A stretch of DNA of 64,000 nt from Sphagnum magellanicum (taxonomy: Eukaryota; Streptophyta; Sphagnopsida; Sphagnales; Sphagnaceae). Position numbers and translations under genes: made by a program. Of this stretch, positions 25,601 through 36,355 are shown in pieces. The stretch lies in the NCBI GenBank assembly GCA_021904315.1, contig CM038920.1, positions 4,154,001-4,218,000 of the forward strand, read 5' to 3'. Numbering within the stretch: the first letter of the stretch is position 1; every line of letters begins with the position of its first letter. Below the pieces are notes generated by a model. It was given only the letters and a program-made list of their open reading frames with translations, was not told the DNA's origin and searched no databases.

Positions 25601-28500
25601 ATGCAAGTTTTTGGCCCCAACCCTAAACCCACAATGAATTGCAATACATGATAACTTCTTTGCTATCCAACATGTATGTAAGAAAACTATGAACATGGGT
25701 TGTCTGACAAAACAGTGCTGCTCATGTTGACCTCAATATATCCATATATTATTTATTTATTCATATTTATCTATTTATTTATTTATTTATTTATTTTTCG
25801 GAGTGTATCAATTCCTTAGTTGTAGCTATGAGATTTAAGCTCTTTTGTTTGGTGGTTAGGTGCTTCATGGTGTGCAGGAAGAACAAGGTCCTAGATTTGA
25901 TTGTTGGATTTCAGTACACACTTAAAAAAGGCTAGCAAAGAAGGTGGGGGGATGGGGATGGGGATGGGGAGGGGGGAAGAAAAGAAGAGTGTGGGCCAAC
26001 TTTGTCTGTGGCAATTAGTAGCCTTTTGTTTTGGGGGGGGGGGGGAGGAGAAGCAATTGACAAAAATTGGCACTATTGAATAAAAGCTTTGTGTCAGTGG
26101 AGAGATATGAATATACATACAGCACTCATTGAACTCACTCACCTTCCACCATTGACTATAAGAAAAACCACAGGTCTAATGGGGAGGGGAAGGGGGAGGA
26201 GGGGTGATTTGATGGTCCCATTGCTCATCATTCTTAACTCTCAAGAGTAACAAGTCAATTGCCTAATGAGTTTTTTGAGAAGTCCCCAGCTCCACAACAT
26301 TTGATACACATACACACACCAAAGGTCTGATCTTGTCCAAAGTTCCAAATCTACAATAGGTGACACAAACAAACAACCTAAAGCTCGTTGGGTACCACCA
26401 GGTATCACAAGCAAAAAAAAAAAAAAACAACAACAATAACAATGAGCATTCCATTTTCCAAAAGCTTGCAAGGTGACTATTCTAAATTGTTTTTACTAAG
26501 GCTATTATTTTAAAATTTTTATTAAAAAAATCATAGGTTATTATATATTATTTCAGATTATTTTAAATTTTTATACCTTAAGATAAAATAATTTATAATA
26601 ACATAAAATAGAATGATCTTGAATATTTTAAAGCTAATTAAATAGTTTAACTTAAAAGAATTTTAAATATAATTTAGAATAAATAACATAGGATTTTTTA
26701 AAATATTAAATTAAATTTATTTACATTAGTAAATTATAATAATGAACTATGTCAACTAGTAGTGAAAACATGATGTTTACATAATGACCTTATAATGAAA
26801 TGACTTTATTCAAAGTGAAATCATTACAGTGCAGTGAATTTATTTCACTATTAAGGTCCCATAATGATTTAAACCAATGAATTGCAAACCATTTTTTTAT
26901 TGGTGAATTTTAATCACTTAGAATTAAACTAGAATTGAGTCTAATTTTTGGAATTGGATTGGATTAAAACCAAATTTATAGCCAAAATTGTTTTGGAATC
27001 AGAATTATAACCCAAATTGATTATAAAACCAGAACTAAAAAAATTTGAATTATCATATTTTGGGGAAAATGGTCAAAAAAAGGGGGTCGATTAACAATTA
27101 ATTGTTGATTTCAAACCAATTTACTTGGAATTGGAACTTGAATTTTCTTTTCAAGAATCAAGCAGAAACTAAATTTGAAGTTCCATTTTTTGGCGAAATT
27201 GGAATTAAATCCATTCTAAATTTTTTTGAAAGAACCAAAATTAAATGTTCATCATAAAAAATAAGAACCACTAAACATTTCTTTTAACCCAATAATTCAA
27301 TCCATGAATTAGTTTGGGGTGGCATCAATAACACAATTCCCAAATCAAATTAGCATGTCAAATATCATAACTTCCCTTGTGAATTGTTGATCTTCGTTAT
27401 CAATTTCAAAATCAACGAAATTCATTTATTTCATGGGGCAAAAGCACATCACAATGTCCATTAAATTGCATCACAAGACAATTTTTGCAAGATTTTGACT
27501 ATATAATTGACCATGGAACAAAACTAAACTAATTAAGATAAATTTTTTTATCATATCTTATTTGGTGTGATCACATTGTGTGAATTTCATGAATATATTT
27601 TGAATTGTTGTAACATATTTGGAGTTTTGGAGGATTACCAAAACCTTTATAATAATTGTTAATAAAAGTATGAATATAGTGAATTAATAACTTTGAAACT
27701 TGAAAAACATAAAACCAATATGTTTGATTCAAGTATTAATGCTGATTACAACTTTTATAGTTTTAATGCAAAAAAATTGACCAACAACTACATTGAGTGT
27801 GCAACTCATTTCAAAATCTTCAATTGCACCCAAAAAAAAAAAGTAATATGTATGAGACACATTATATCAATGTTGGGTGTATTGTCCACATCTCTTTTCT
27901 TAGGTCTTGTTAAACAACTTTAGATATGAAGTCCCATCACCTCCCAAAATTTGAAAATGGTTATTTTGAAACATGTTTGAATCCCTTCAATAGAAGAGTG
28001 GGAAATCTTTTGTTTTCTTGAAACTTTGTGGGGTGCATTCACAATAGCTGTTGTTAATTTTATTTTTTCAAGTGTTTTTTTTTTGTTAAAGGTGAAGATA
28101 TTGGATAATTATGTTCATCAATTTTCTTTTAATTTAGAATAAATTGTGATCATATTCTTTCATTGGTTTTGGATGTTAAGAGTTTTTCTTTCAAATTCAA
28201 CTTTGTTTTAAGTGTTCAAAAATGGAGTTTGGACAAATAAAATTTTAAAATCTTTTTCCCCATTTTTCTTGGGTTTGAAAGGCCCAATTAATATGCTAAA
28301 ATATCGCAAAATAGTTGTAATCATTGTTTATTATTTCATGTTTTAAGGTGATAACTTAAGTTGGTGTTAAAATTTTTAGATTTATTTGATACAGACATTC
28401 ATAATATAACATGGGAACATATGGATGAGTTTGAAATCAATATAATGAACTTAAAAACCCAATTTTTTATAAAAATAATTTAACCAATGTTTCTGCTATT
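25601..28500. other. intergenic, low-complexity rich
   Basis: Contains (TTTA)n at about 25745-25795, G-rich tracts (G-run of 13 at about 26033-26045; GGGGATGGGGATGGGGATGG near 25947), a poly(A) run near 26415 and very AT-rich sequence at 26490-26720. No gene is supported. Confidence 0.45.
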
Positions 28501-28501
28501 T

Positions 28502-29331
28502 AAAAGTGACGTGCTCCCAAGTCACGGGGTGAAACCCACTTGAGGGTTTCACAAAGTCAAGTTGCGGAAAGTTGAACTTGGTAGCACGCTCCCGGCTTCC
28601 AACTCTAAAAAGGGGTAGAGGGTCGAGTTGGGAGCCCCGGGATTAGACTAGGAAGAGGGACTAGCTTAGCTCATGTGAATCTGCATCCAAAAACCAACCA
28701 AATCGGGTTAGTTTAGCATTCGGGACACCCTTTGGTGTTGGGACTTGCCACGGGCACTTGGACACACAAGACTCACCACGGCCCGGACTCGGGGGAAGCC
28801 ACCACCTTCCCCCATATAGTATTCTCTGCGGCTGGTCGCGGAGGCTACATCCGAATGGCACATTTTGTTGGGACTCCCGAAATGGAATCCCGAAATTGTC
28901 CCGGCGGGACTCCCGGAACTTTGAACCGCCATAACTCCCGACTGCAGAGTTGGATCGCGACAAGGTCTGAACCAAAGTTGTAGCCCTCGTCGAGATCTTT
29001 CCAACGCCATGTCGCACGCTCAAATCGGACGTCGGGAAGAGGTCGATTCCCGACTTCTAGTGGTCGGGAGTCAAACTGCCAGTTTGACTCCCGACACTTC
29101 TTTTGCCCATAACTTGGGTTACAGATGTCCGAATTACCAATGCGAGGGCATTTTCGATATCTATGTTTCAAGGCATTTCCAATGACACCAAGAACACCCC
29201 AATGCAAGGTGTTTTGCCCCTTGCTGTTGAGCTCTGAACATTCGGGAGTCCCGGAAGACTCCCAACTTTCAACTTTTCCAAGTGTTGGGCTTCACCCCCA
29301 CACTTGGCCAAAGTGGGGTTGCGACAAAAAG
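28502..29331 (+). mobile_element. 820-bp solo-LTR-like element, copy 1
   Basis: The body 28507-29326 begins TGACGTGCTCCC and ends GGGGTTGCGACA, i.e. TG...CA. It is flanked by AAAAG on both sides (28502-28506 and 29327-29331), as expected for a 5-bp target duplication of an LTR element. It is GC-rich relative to its surroundings and carries no coding domain. A possible TATA (CCATATAGTATT) lies near 28811. A second copy of almost the same length is at 45201-46021 inside the Ty3 element. Confidence 0.65.
29063..29095. repeat. 33-nt perfect palindrome inside the 820-bp element
   Basis: GTCGGGAGTCAAACTG and its exact reverse complement are separated by a single C. The copy at 45757-45790 is imperfect (two or more mismatches). 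It would form a hairpin in RNA or single-stranded DNA. Confidence 0.9.
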
Positions 29332-30961
29332 ACTCCTAAAAGAACTTTAAATATTTAAAAATGACATATTGTTGGAAAAAATTTAATACAATTAGTGACA
29401 TAATAATGTAATGAAGCATTTTTTGAGGTCTTTCAATTTATAAATCATGGAATTAAAAGTATTCTTGAATAATCAATCATGTTTTGCCATGTTAGCATGA
29501 GTGTTTTGGCTAACCCATTGTTTTCTATGGATTCACCTAATGGAATTGTTGGCTCATTATAGTGTGATTGCACCTAAAAGCTTGATCCCATCAATTGTGT
29601 TTTTGGTATGAATTACACTTTCTAGTTCATGCATTGCTTGATTTTAGCTAGTCCAGTCATATATTAGCTTGAATCACTTGTTGCCTATCTATCACAAATT
29701 ATTTTAATCCATTCTCACTTTGTTTCTTGCTAGTGACCTTTCTTTTGTTGTTCTACCTTTAAAATAATATAATTTGTCCAATTAATGCCTTTAGCAATTA
29801 CTTTTATGGTGCTCCTTTGATTCTAGCTCCTTTCATTCAATGCAAAACTTCAATGGACTTCAAGTACATCCAATTTATGAAATGAAAAAATCCATTTGGA
29901 TTTCTAAGAGATAGTTTCGAATATAATTAGCTGAATATTTCATAATATTAACTGACAATGTCCTAAGCTAAGCTCTCAATTTCTTCACCAACATAATATA
30001 ATGCAAATTTTCCAAACCTTTTATTTTGCCTTGAAATTATAACATGGTCCTTGAGTTTATTTTGTCCCCTTTGTTAAGTATTTAAAATTCTTAATTTCAT
30101 TGTGACCATGACTATTTCTACTTAATTTATTCCAATATGTTCTTAAACCATGTTCCAAATTTTATGCTTGATCATTCTTTAAAAAAATTCTTCCCTTCGC
30201 ATATTAAATTGGTCATTGCAATTAATGTATTCCAACTTGTTCTTCAACAATATTCAAATATCCACCATGGTCCCAATTTGTTGTTTGGGGTTGTTCATTG
30301 GAATTAAATGCCACAAATATTTTACTTATAGCTAGTTCTTGGACACAAAAAGTCTTTCATGAATCACGAAAATGCCACACATGCATGCATTAGGTTTTTC
30401 ACTCAACAAAATAACCTTGGATTGAGCAATCACCATCCCAATACCCAAGAGTTGTAGGCTAATGTGATTTAATCTATGCATGGTGACAAGATTGAAACAA
30501 GAATAACATTCCAAGAAATATCAAGTGTACACATGAGAAGAGTGCCAACAAATGTTGTCCATTTTAGTTATATTCAAAACATGGTTGAATCTCTTCATAT
30601 GCATGAATCAAATTAATTACATAACTTTTTTTTTGGTTTAAACATTTGTAAATCTTTTGGTATAATCAACCAAAATCAAGCAACCAATGATGAAATAAAT
30701 AAATTACATTGAATTCATATGCAATTGACACATGTGTTATTCAAAGTTTGATTAAAAACCTTATTGACCAAGAAAGGGCTTCCAACATAACATTAATGTA
30801 TGATGATATAGCATTTGCAATGAACACATTAGGTATTCATTAAAAAAAAAAATTCAGGCCAAAAAGTTGTTCTTTAAATAAAAATGAAACTTGACAATTT
30901 TCAAAATGTGAATGTGAAAATGAGGAACTTATGAGGGAATTAGGTTAATACTACCGTAGGC
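29332..30961. other. intergenic, nothing recognised
   Basis: AT-rich; no domain, RNA gene or repeat recognised. Confidence 0.45.
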
Positions 30962-31200
30962 TAAACCCAGTTTCCACATTGACAAAATGAATAATTATTT
31001 TATCCAAAAAATAAAAAAAATTTCAAAATTTTCAAATTATTGAATTTTTCATGATCTATTATGATATTGTCACATGAGTAGTGAAATTATTCAGAGTGTA
31101 GCCTATGATAATTATGATGATTTTCAACATGCCAATTTCATATTTTCACAAAATTTCATTTCACTATTTTGAGGATTATTTAATGACTAAACTGACCTTA
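30962..31200 (+). mobile_element. MITE copy 2 (239 bp)
   Basis: Same family and orientation as 6588-6822; the interior matches along its length, for example GAAATTATTCAGAGTGTAGC. Termini TAAACCCAGTTT and AAACTGACCTTA have lost perfect pairing, so this copy is more decayed. Confidence 0.75.
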
Positions 31201-32009
31201 GGTGGACATGGGTCAACTCATAAATGAAAATTTGAAATTAACCCTCGTTACCACTTATGATCCCCACCTCTTTCATTCACCATTAAGAAATGTGAGTTTA
31301 CTTTATTAACCCAATCCAATATGGGACCCTAAAAGTGAATTAGGTCATCATACCCTTGCACCAATTCATCTTGGGTGAAACTTTAGTCATTCATGTCTAC
31401 CTTTAATAATAAAAATTTACTAAGGCAATTCACTAAGGTCATTTTTTTGTATTATTCAAATAATTTTTATAATTTTGAATAAATTTATATATTGTATTGT
31501 GATTATTTATAAAATTATTAAATATACATATGTTAAATGTATATAACATGTTAATGCATTATACTTAATACATCATATATAATATATTTTATGCTTAACA
31601 TGTAGTAATCAATATATTACAAATTACTGTAACTAAACTATAATATAGTATGGCTTGTTGACATGATATACTATTTTCTTTATAATGTAATATAAAATAT
31701 TAATATTAATATTTATTAATAATGAATATATTTTTTCTTAACATTTTATTTATGTTCCCCATAAAATCTTTCGCATACACAGATATTCAAACTTGTCAAA
31801 TCATATTTTCTCATGAAAAAATATTTTGTGAGTTGTTGTTAAAGAAAGAAATTCAAATGTGTTTTCCTTTGAATGGTGTGGAAGTTTTTATATTTATTTA
31901 GTATATATGTTTAGACCCTTGAAAAAATTTCAGGAATGAATTTTCATTTGTTTCAATTTGAAAAATATATGATACCACCAAATCCACTAGGAAAGATAGA
32001 CAAAGAGAT
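31201..32009. other. intergenic, extremely AT-rich core
   Basis: 31440-31740 is almost entirely A and T with ATATAT-type runs. No gene is supported. Confidence 0.45.
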
Positions 32010-32700
32010 AATTGGGACCTCTTTCCATTATGCCATTGTGATCACATATTTGGCCCCAACAATAGTTTTCAATTGCATTTGTTCCATCTAGTTGCACTCA
32101 CAATCACCTCAAAACTCTTCAAGTCAAGCATTGACAAGATGCAGACTTGTGTGAGCTGAGAGTCAAATTGCAAATCATACGAGGTAACATTTGTAAATTC
32201 TTTTATGATAACATATCTGATTTTATTTTACTTTTCAATTTTATAAATGTTGCATCATTGGCTAGCATCCCAAGCGAGAATTAGCATTCAATGGCAGTAG
32301 GTTTTTAGAACTTGACTAATTTTTGAAAAAATACTTTAAAAATGCTACCAAAGTAAAATTAGAGTCCAAATGTGGTGAATACATTTCAAATGTTTTTTTC
32401 AAACTGTGTTGAATTTTTCAGAAAAAGGAATAATATTGTGACAAACAATTTCCTTTTCTAATTTGAATTTTTCACATTGTAGCCAAATTTTGCTCCTGAA
32501 AAAACCCTAGGCAACATGTGTTCTGTTCAAATTCTCTAAAACATTCTGGACACATGAACTATTCTTAACATTCACAACAGAAGTTATCTACATATTTTGA
32601 GCCCAATTGCAACTCTCCAATGGAAAGTGTGAGTCCATGCAGTAAGAGCTGGACTCCATTTCATTGGCTTCCCATTAGGTTGTTGTGATCACAGCATACT
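32010..32700 (+). repeat. dispersed repeat related to 48730-49110
   Basis: Segments such as CTTTCCATTA...GTGATCACA, CTAGTTGCACTCACAATCACC, ATTCTCTAAAACATT and CCCATTAGGTTGTTGTGATC occur in the same order at 48740-49110. A (CT)n microsatellite follows at 32700-32718. Confidence 0.6.
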
Positions 32701-33152
32701 CTCTCTCTCTCTCTCTCTAATTGACTCTGCTCACCGCAGCTGAATGGAAAAGAGACTCTTATTACTTCATGGTGGGGTAGCCTACTTACCTACCCTTCAA
32801 CAAACTTCAATCTTCAACGGTGCCACCGCAATCATCCTTGTATTTTCACAGGCCGGCCCACATCTCCATTAAACAAACGAACTTTGGCGCAGGCGGCATC
32901 ATCTTCCCCACCCATGCAATCAATCAATGCAGCCAGTGCGTTGTTGCAGCTTTTTACAGTTCATCAGCATCTCTCCTGTTCCACCCCGCCCCAATTGAAT
33001 GCTCCTCCAGCTCTGCAACAAAATCCTCCCCCACAAGTTGATCCTCTTCTAACAAAGTTCCAAGTTCCAAGTTCTTCTTCCTCCACAACTTAGAAGACAA
33101 CAAGCAATGAACATCATGGGTAAGACAGGATACAATCAACACCAGCAAGTCA

Positions 33153-33187
<35 letters not shown>
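32700..33187. repeat. (CT)n and (GA)n microsatellites bracketing a GC-richer segment
   Basis: (CT)n at 32700-32718 and (GA)n at about 33156-33186 are inverted relative to each other about 440 bp apart. The segment between is Ser/Pro-rich in two plus frames, but no protein family is recognised. It resembles a plant 5' UTR or promoter in composition. Confidence 0.5.
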
Positions 33188-33189
<2 letters not shown>

Positions 33190-33670
33190 AGTACTCTCTT
33201 CTGTACTCTCTTCTGTCAGTTGTAGTATTTGAGCACCCCCTCCATTAATCATGGCTCAAGAATTTTAAGAAAAAAAAGCAAAGTGGGCATGTCTAATGAT
33301 TCAATTGTTTTTTTTGGGTGATGGGGCAATCAAAGTGGCTCCATGCAAAAAAAATGGAGAAGAGAAAAAAAACACACCTGGAAGAGTCTTTAAATGTTTT
33401 GAGAGAGAGAGGAATCACTGGGCCACCAGCAACAAGCTCCAAATAAGAATCTCTCTAGATGGGTCTAGTTTCCTTTAACAAGCTTTAACAAGCTTGCTCC
33501 AATAATAGATCAATGTGTCAACGCCTCTGACAAGCGCAAACCTCCAAATAACTCATTCATCCATTAATGCACCACATATTCTCTACTCTTCCAAAGGGGA
33601 AGAGGATGTTAAAAATCAGCAATGGGTCTTTTTTTTTTTTTTTTCTCCTTGGCTGCCCAATTTCCCAATC
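33188..33670. other. intergenic, nothing recognised
   Basis: Purine-rich and T-rich tracts only (T-run at about 33630-33644). Confidence 0.4.
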
Positions 33671-33725
33671 AAGATGTGTCTGGTCATCTGATCATGATCC
33701 CAATGAAGATGACCAGATACATCTT
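33671..33725. repeat. 55-nt hairpin
   Basis: Arm AAGATGTGTCTGGTCATCT pairs with AGATGACCAGATACATCTT with one mismatch and a 17-nt loop. Confidence 0.75.
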
Positions 33726-33730
33726 GGTGC

Positions 33731-33874
33731 TGCCCAGACACAATTTTTTTTTGGGGGGTCTTATTATACATGTTTTGGGCGTGTAATTCAACACTAGGAG
33801 GCGTATTGTGTCTCTTAGTGTCTATTACACACTCAAAGCGTGCATAACAGGACCCGAATTTTTGTGTCTGGGCA
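33731..33874. mobile_element. 144-bp fold-back element
   Basis: Termini TGCCCAGACACAA (33731-33743) and TTGTGTCTGGGCA (33862-33874) pair perfectly. Internal segments (TGGGCGTGTAAT near 33776 and ATTACACACTCAAAG near 33823) also pair imperfectly. This is typical of a small MITE fold-back. No clear target duplication was identified. Confidence 0.6.
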
Positions 33875-34526
33875 TCATTCATCTTTTTCTCAAAACCATG
33901 GATCGAGCCAAGGGCAGACAAGGAAATAAAAGGACCCCATTGCCAATTTTACCGTCCTCTCTCGTGGGAAGTCTTACAAAAGGAACTTTTCTTAACTTTT
34001 ACGGTCAATTTCCATGTGGCCCACTACACAACTATAATATGGTAAATAGTGACCGTATTATTCTGTTGTTAGTGTCGTCTACCAAGTTGTGACCTACCAT
34101 TTTCTGGAGGATTTTTGGGCATTCTATTTAATTTTTTTCATAAAGCCCTGGCCCCTTTTCTTTTAACACTAAATTTCCGTAATTTGCAACTTGGGAGGTG
34201 AGAGGGTGTTTTGTTACAGATTCATCGGGCATCGGGCAGTATGATATATTGTGGCAACCTCAATAAGGTGAGGCAACATTTTGGAATGGGCAGTGAATTG
34301 GGCACAATGGCCTGTACTGGGCACCACATTCCATAGTTAACGGTTTTCATGATTTGCACAAATAGACATGTGGATATATAAAAACGAGCTTGTGGATTTA
34401 GCACAATGAGCACGCTGATTTTGAACAATGGTTATGTCATGTACACCCAAGAAGGTGTGTTCATTGTGCCTTGTAAGGAGAACTCAAAGGAAGTAGAAAA
34501 GGTCACATAAAAAACCATTACGTAGT

Positions 34527-34651
34527 ATGGAATGGTCAAGTGCCGCCGATTCATTAGGTGCATTGTCTGCACTCGCCCTAATGGGGACAACAAGTCTAGG
34601 GCATGCACAGACAATGCGCACAAGAGAATGGGCAGCGCTTGACCATTCCAT
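34527..34651. repeat. 125-bp imperfect hairpin with about 58-nt arms
   Basis: ATGGAATGGTCAAG (34527) pairs with CTTGACCATTCCAT (34638-34651), and inner segments GCATTGTCTG and CAGACAATGC also pair. Arms match along most of about 58 nt with scattered mismatches. It could be a tiny MITE or a MIR-like fold-back. Confidence 0.6.
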
Positions 34652-34659
34652 GACATTAA

Positions 34660-35769
34660 AGTTTTGGGTGCAAATTTCATGAAAATTCATTGTGGTCACT
34701 ATTACAAGTGTATGATCATCACCAGAAAACTATGTCATGTAATGTGATAAAAAAAAAAAAAGCACATAATTTGCCACCCAAGACCCTTAATGCAGATGGA
34801 AGTGAGTAGGTAGATTATTAGGTCACATATTTTCAAAAGCTGATGATGAACATGACCAAACCAACCCAACCCAACCCAAACCCAGTCTGTCTTTGAGCTT
34901 CAGGTTGTTGTTTGTGTTTTGGATGGGTGGATTGCAAAGCTCAGTGAGCTACAGTGACCAAAATGACAAATGGGTTAGGATGCAAATTGAATGCAAACTT
35001 TAACTCGTTATTATTGTGAAGTATTAATGTATTTATGTCTTTTGTAATTTGATGATTTTGTAGTTGCTATGTGGCATGACAGTTCAAAGTTGATGAGGCA
35101 GCAAATGACCACATTTTCCTGTTGTTCCCAGGATGTAATCCACTTCCTTGATACTTATTATATAAGCTTAATGAAGTAGAAACTAGGAACTCAGGCCCGT
35201 TTTACACTAGGAGTCCAGGCCAATGTTCAACCCAAATCAAGCATTCCTATTGGTGCAGAAGTTGAAATTGGCTCCCAAGGGCTTTTACACTAGGAATCAA
35301 GGGTGAAATAGAAAAAATATTTTTCAATCCGTCCCAAGCTACTAATAAATGCTGAATTATTATGTATGGCCTTGTGCTGGCCCCCAAGGCTGAAAAAAGG
35401 ATACCATTGAATTTGGGAAGCTAATTTGAGGGCCAGTGTGAACCAGCACCTTCACTGGTACCTTCACCTTCTTGAGTAAGGCCTCATAGATGGTGATTTA
35501 CTCTAGGGATGGGATATCTATAATTTGAGGGTTTTTGGCCATGGTACCCGTATAGGAGCTGGTCTGAGAGTATGCAAATTTGACTCTTGATGGAAACTAT
35601 ATACAAGTAGACATGGTGTAAAAATCATATCCAAGAATCATTACGCACAAGTGAGTTGGATAAATAAGGTGGTTATGTAGAGATTAATTAGATCAAGTTC
35701 TAGTTATTATATAGGCCAAATTTAGTTATTTCAATTGTGAACCTCTCTACCTTTCATATGATTTTTTGA
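34660..35769. other. intergenic, nothing recognised
   Basis: No gene supported. The segment at 35190-35300 (a CCAGGCCAATG ... CATTCCTATTGG run) has weak similarity to 50610-50700. Confidence 0.4.
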
Positions 35770-36061
35770 AAATGTGCTACTAACCTCAAAGGTGGTGGTG
35801 TTGTTCATGACAAAGAATCAATCCACAACAAGAGGATTTGGAAGACTAGAAGATGCCATCTCAATCAACAAAATTTATTATTCCATAGCAAAACCTTACA
35901 AAAACAATTCTCTATGTTACTATTGCCTTCATTTCACTCACCACAAGTTGTTATTCCATCTGAAAAGGAAAAATTTATTCCTAATTTGCAACCATTTCCT
36001 AGAATGGCAATGGATGAAGAACATGAAATTGAAATTGACATGTTACAAGATGTTAAACAAG
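35770..36061 (+). other. open frame interrupted at the retroelement's 5' end
   Basis: One plus frame stays open from 35770 to the first LTR base, ending with residues MAMDEEHEIEIDMLQDVKQ, Q- and acid-rich and protein-like. It has no recognised domain. It runs about 27 further codons into the LTR. It could be an exon tail that the element landed in, or chance. Confidence 0.25.
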
Positions 36062-36355
36062 TGCCATGCCCGTACATGGCCTCATACATGATGGCCAGTT
36101 ACGAGCATGCTCATGTGCGCTTTTAGGGTTAATGTATGGTCTTAGGCGACTATACATTATTAGGTACTTAGGGTTTTAGTTTGTTGGCGGCAGTATAAAA
36201 GGCCCAGCCCATTCTTTCTCCCTTTAGTATTTTTAGAATTCCTTTGTCAAGAGAGTTTCGTCCATAATAAGCTAGGATTTCTAGATGCTCATGGCGCCCA
36301 TTGCACGGCCACCGTCTACATACATTTCATTTTCTTCTTTCTTTGCAATTCAATT
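36062..36355 (+). repeat. 5' LTR core (segment B)
   Basis: Begins TGCCATGCCCGTACATGG and aligns to 46255-46547 throughout. A TATA box, TATAAAA, lies at 36194-36200; the 3' copy reads TATAAGA. After 36355 the two copies diverge completely: here the sequence continues TTCTAGAAAAATTATAA, whereas in the 3' copy it continues with segment A'. No tRNA-Met-type primer-binding site was found after it. Confidence 0.85.

Noticed and set aside
28661-29207. Overlapping open frames of up to 120 codons on both strands
   Set aside because: They fall inside the 820-bp repeat, whose GC-rich composition leaves few stops; the second copy does not preserve them.
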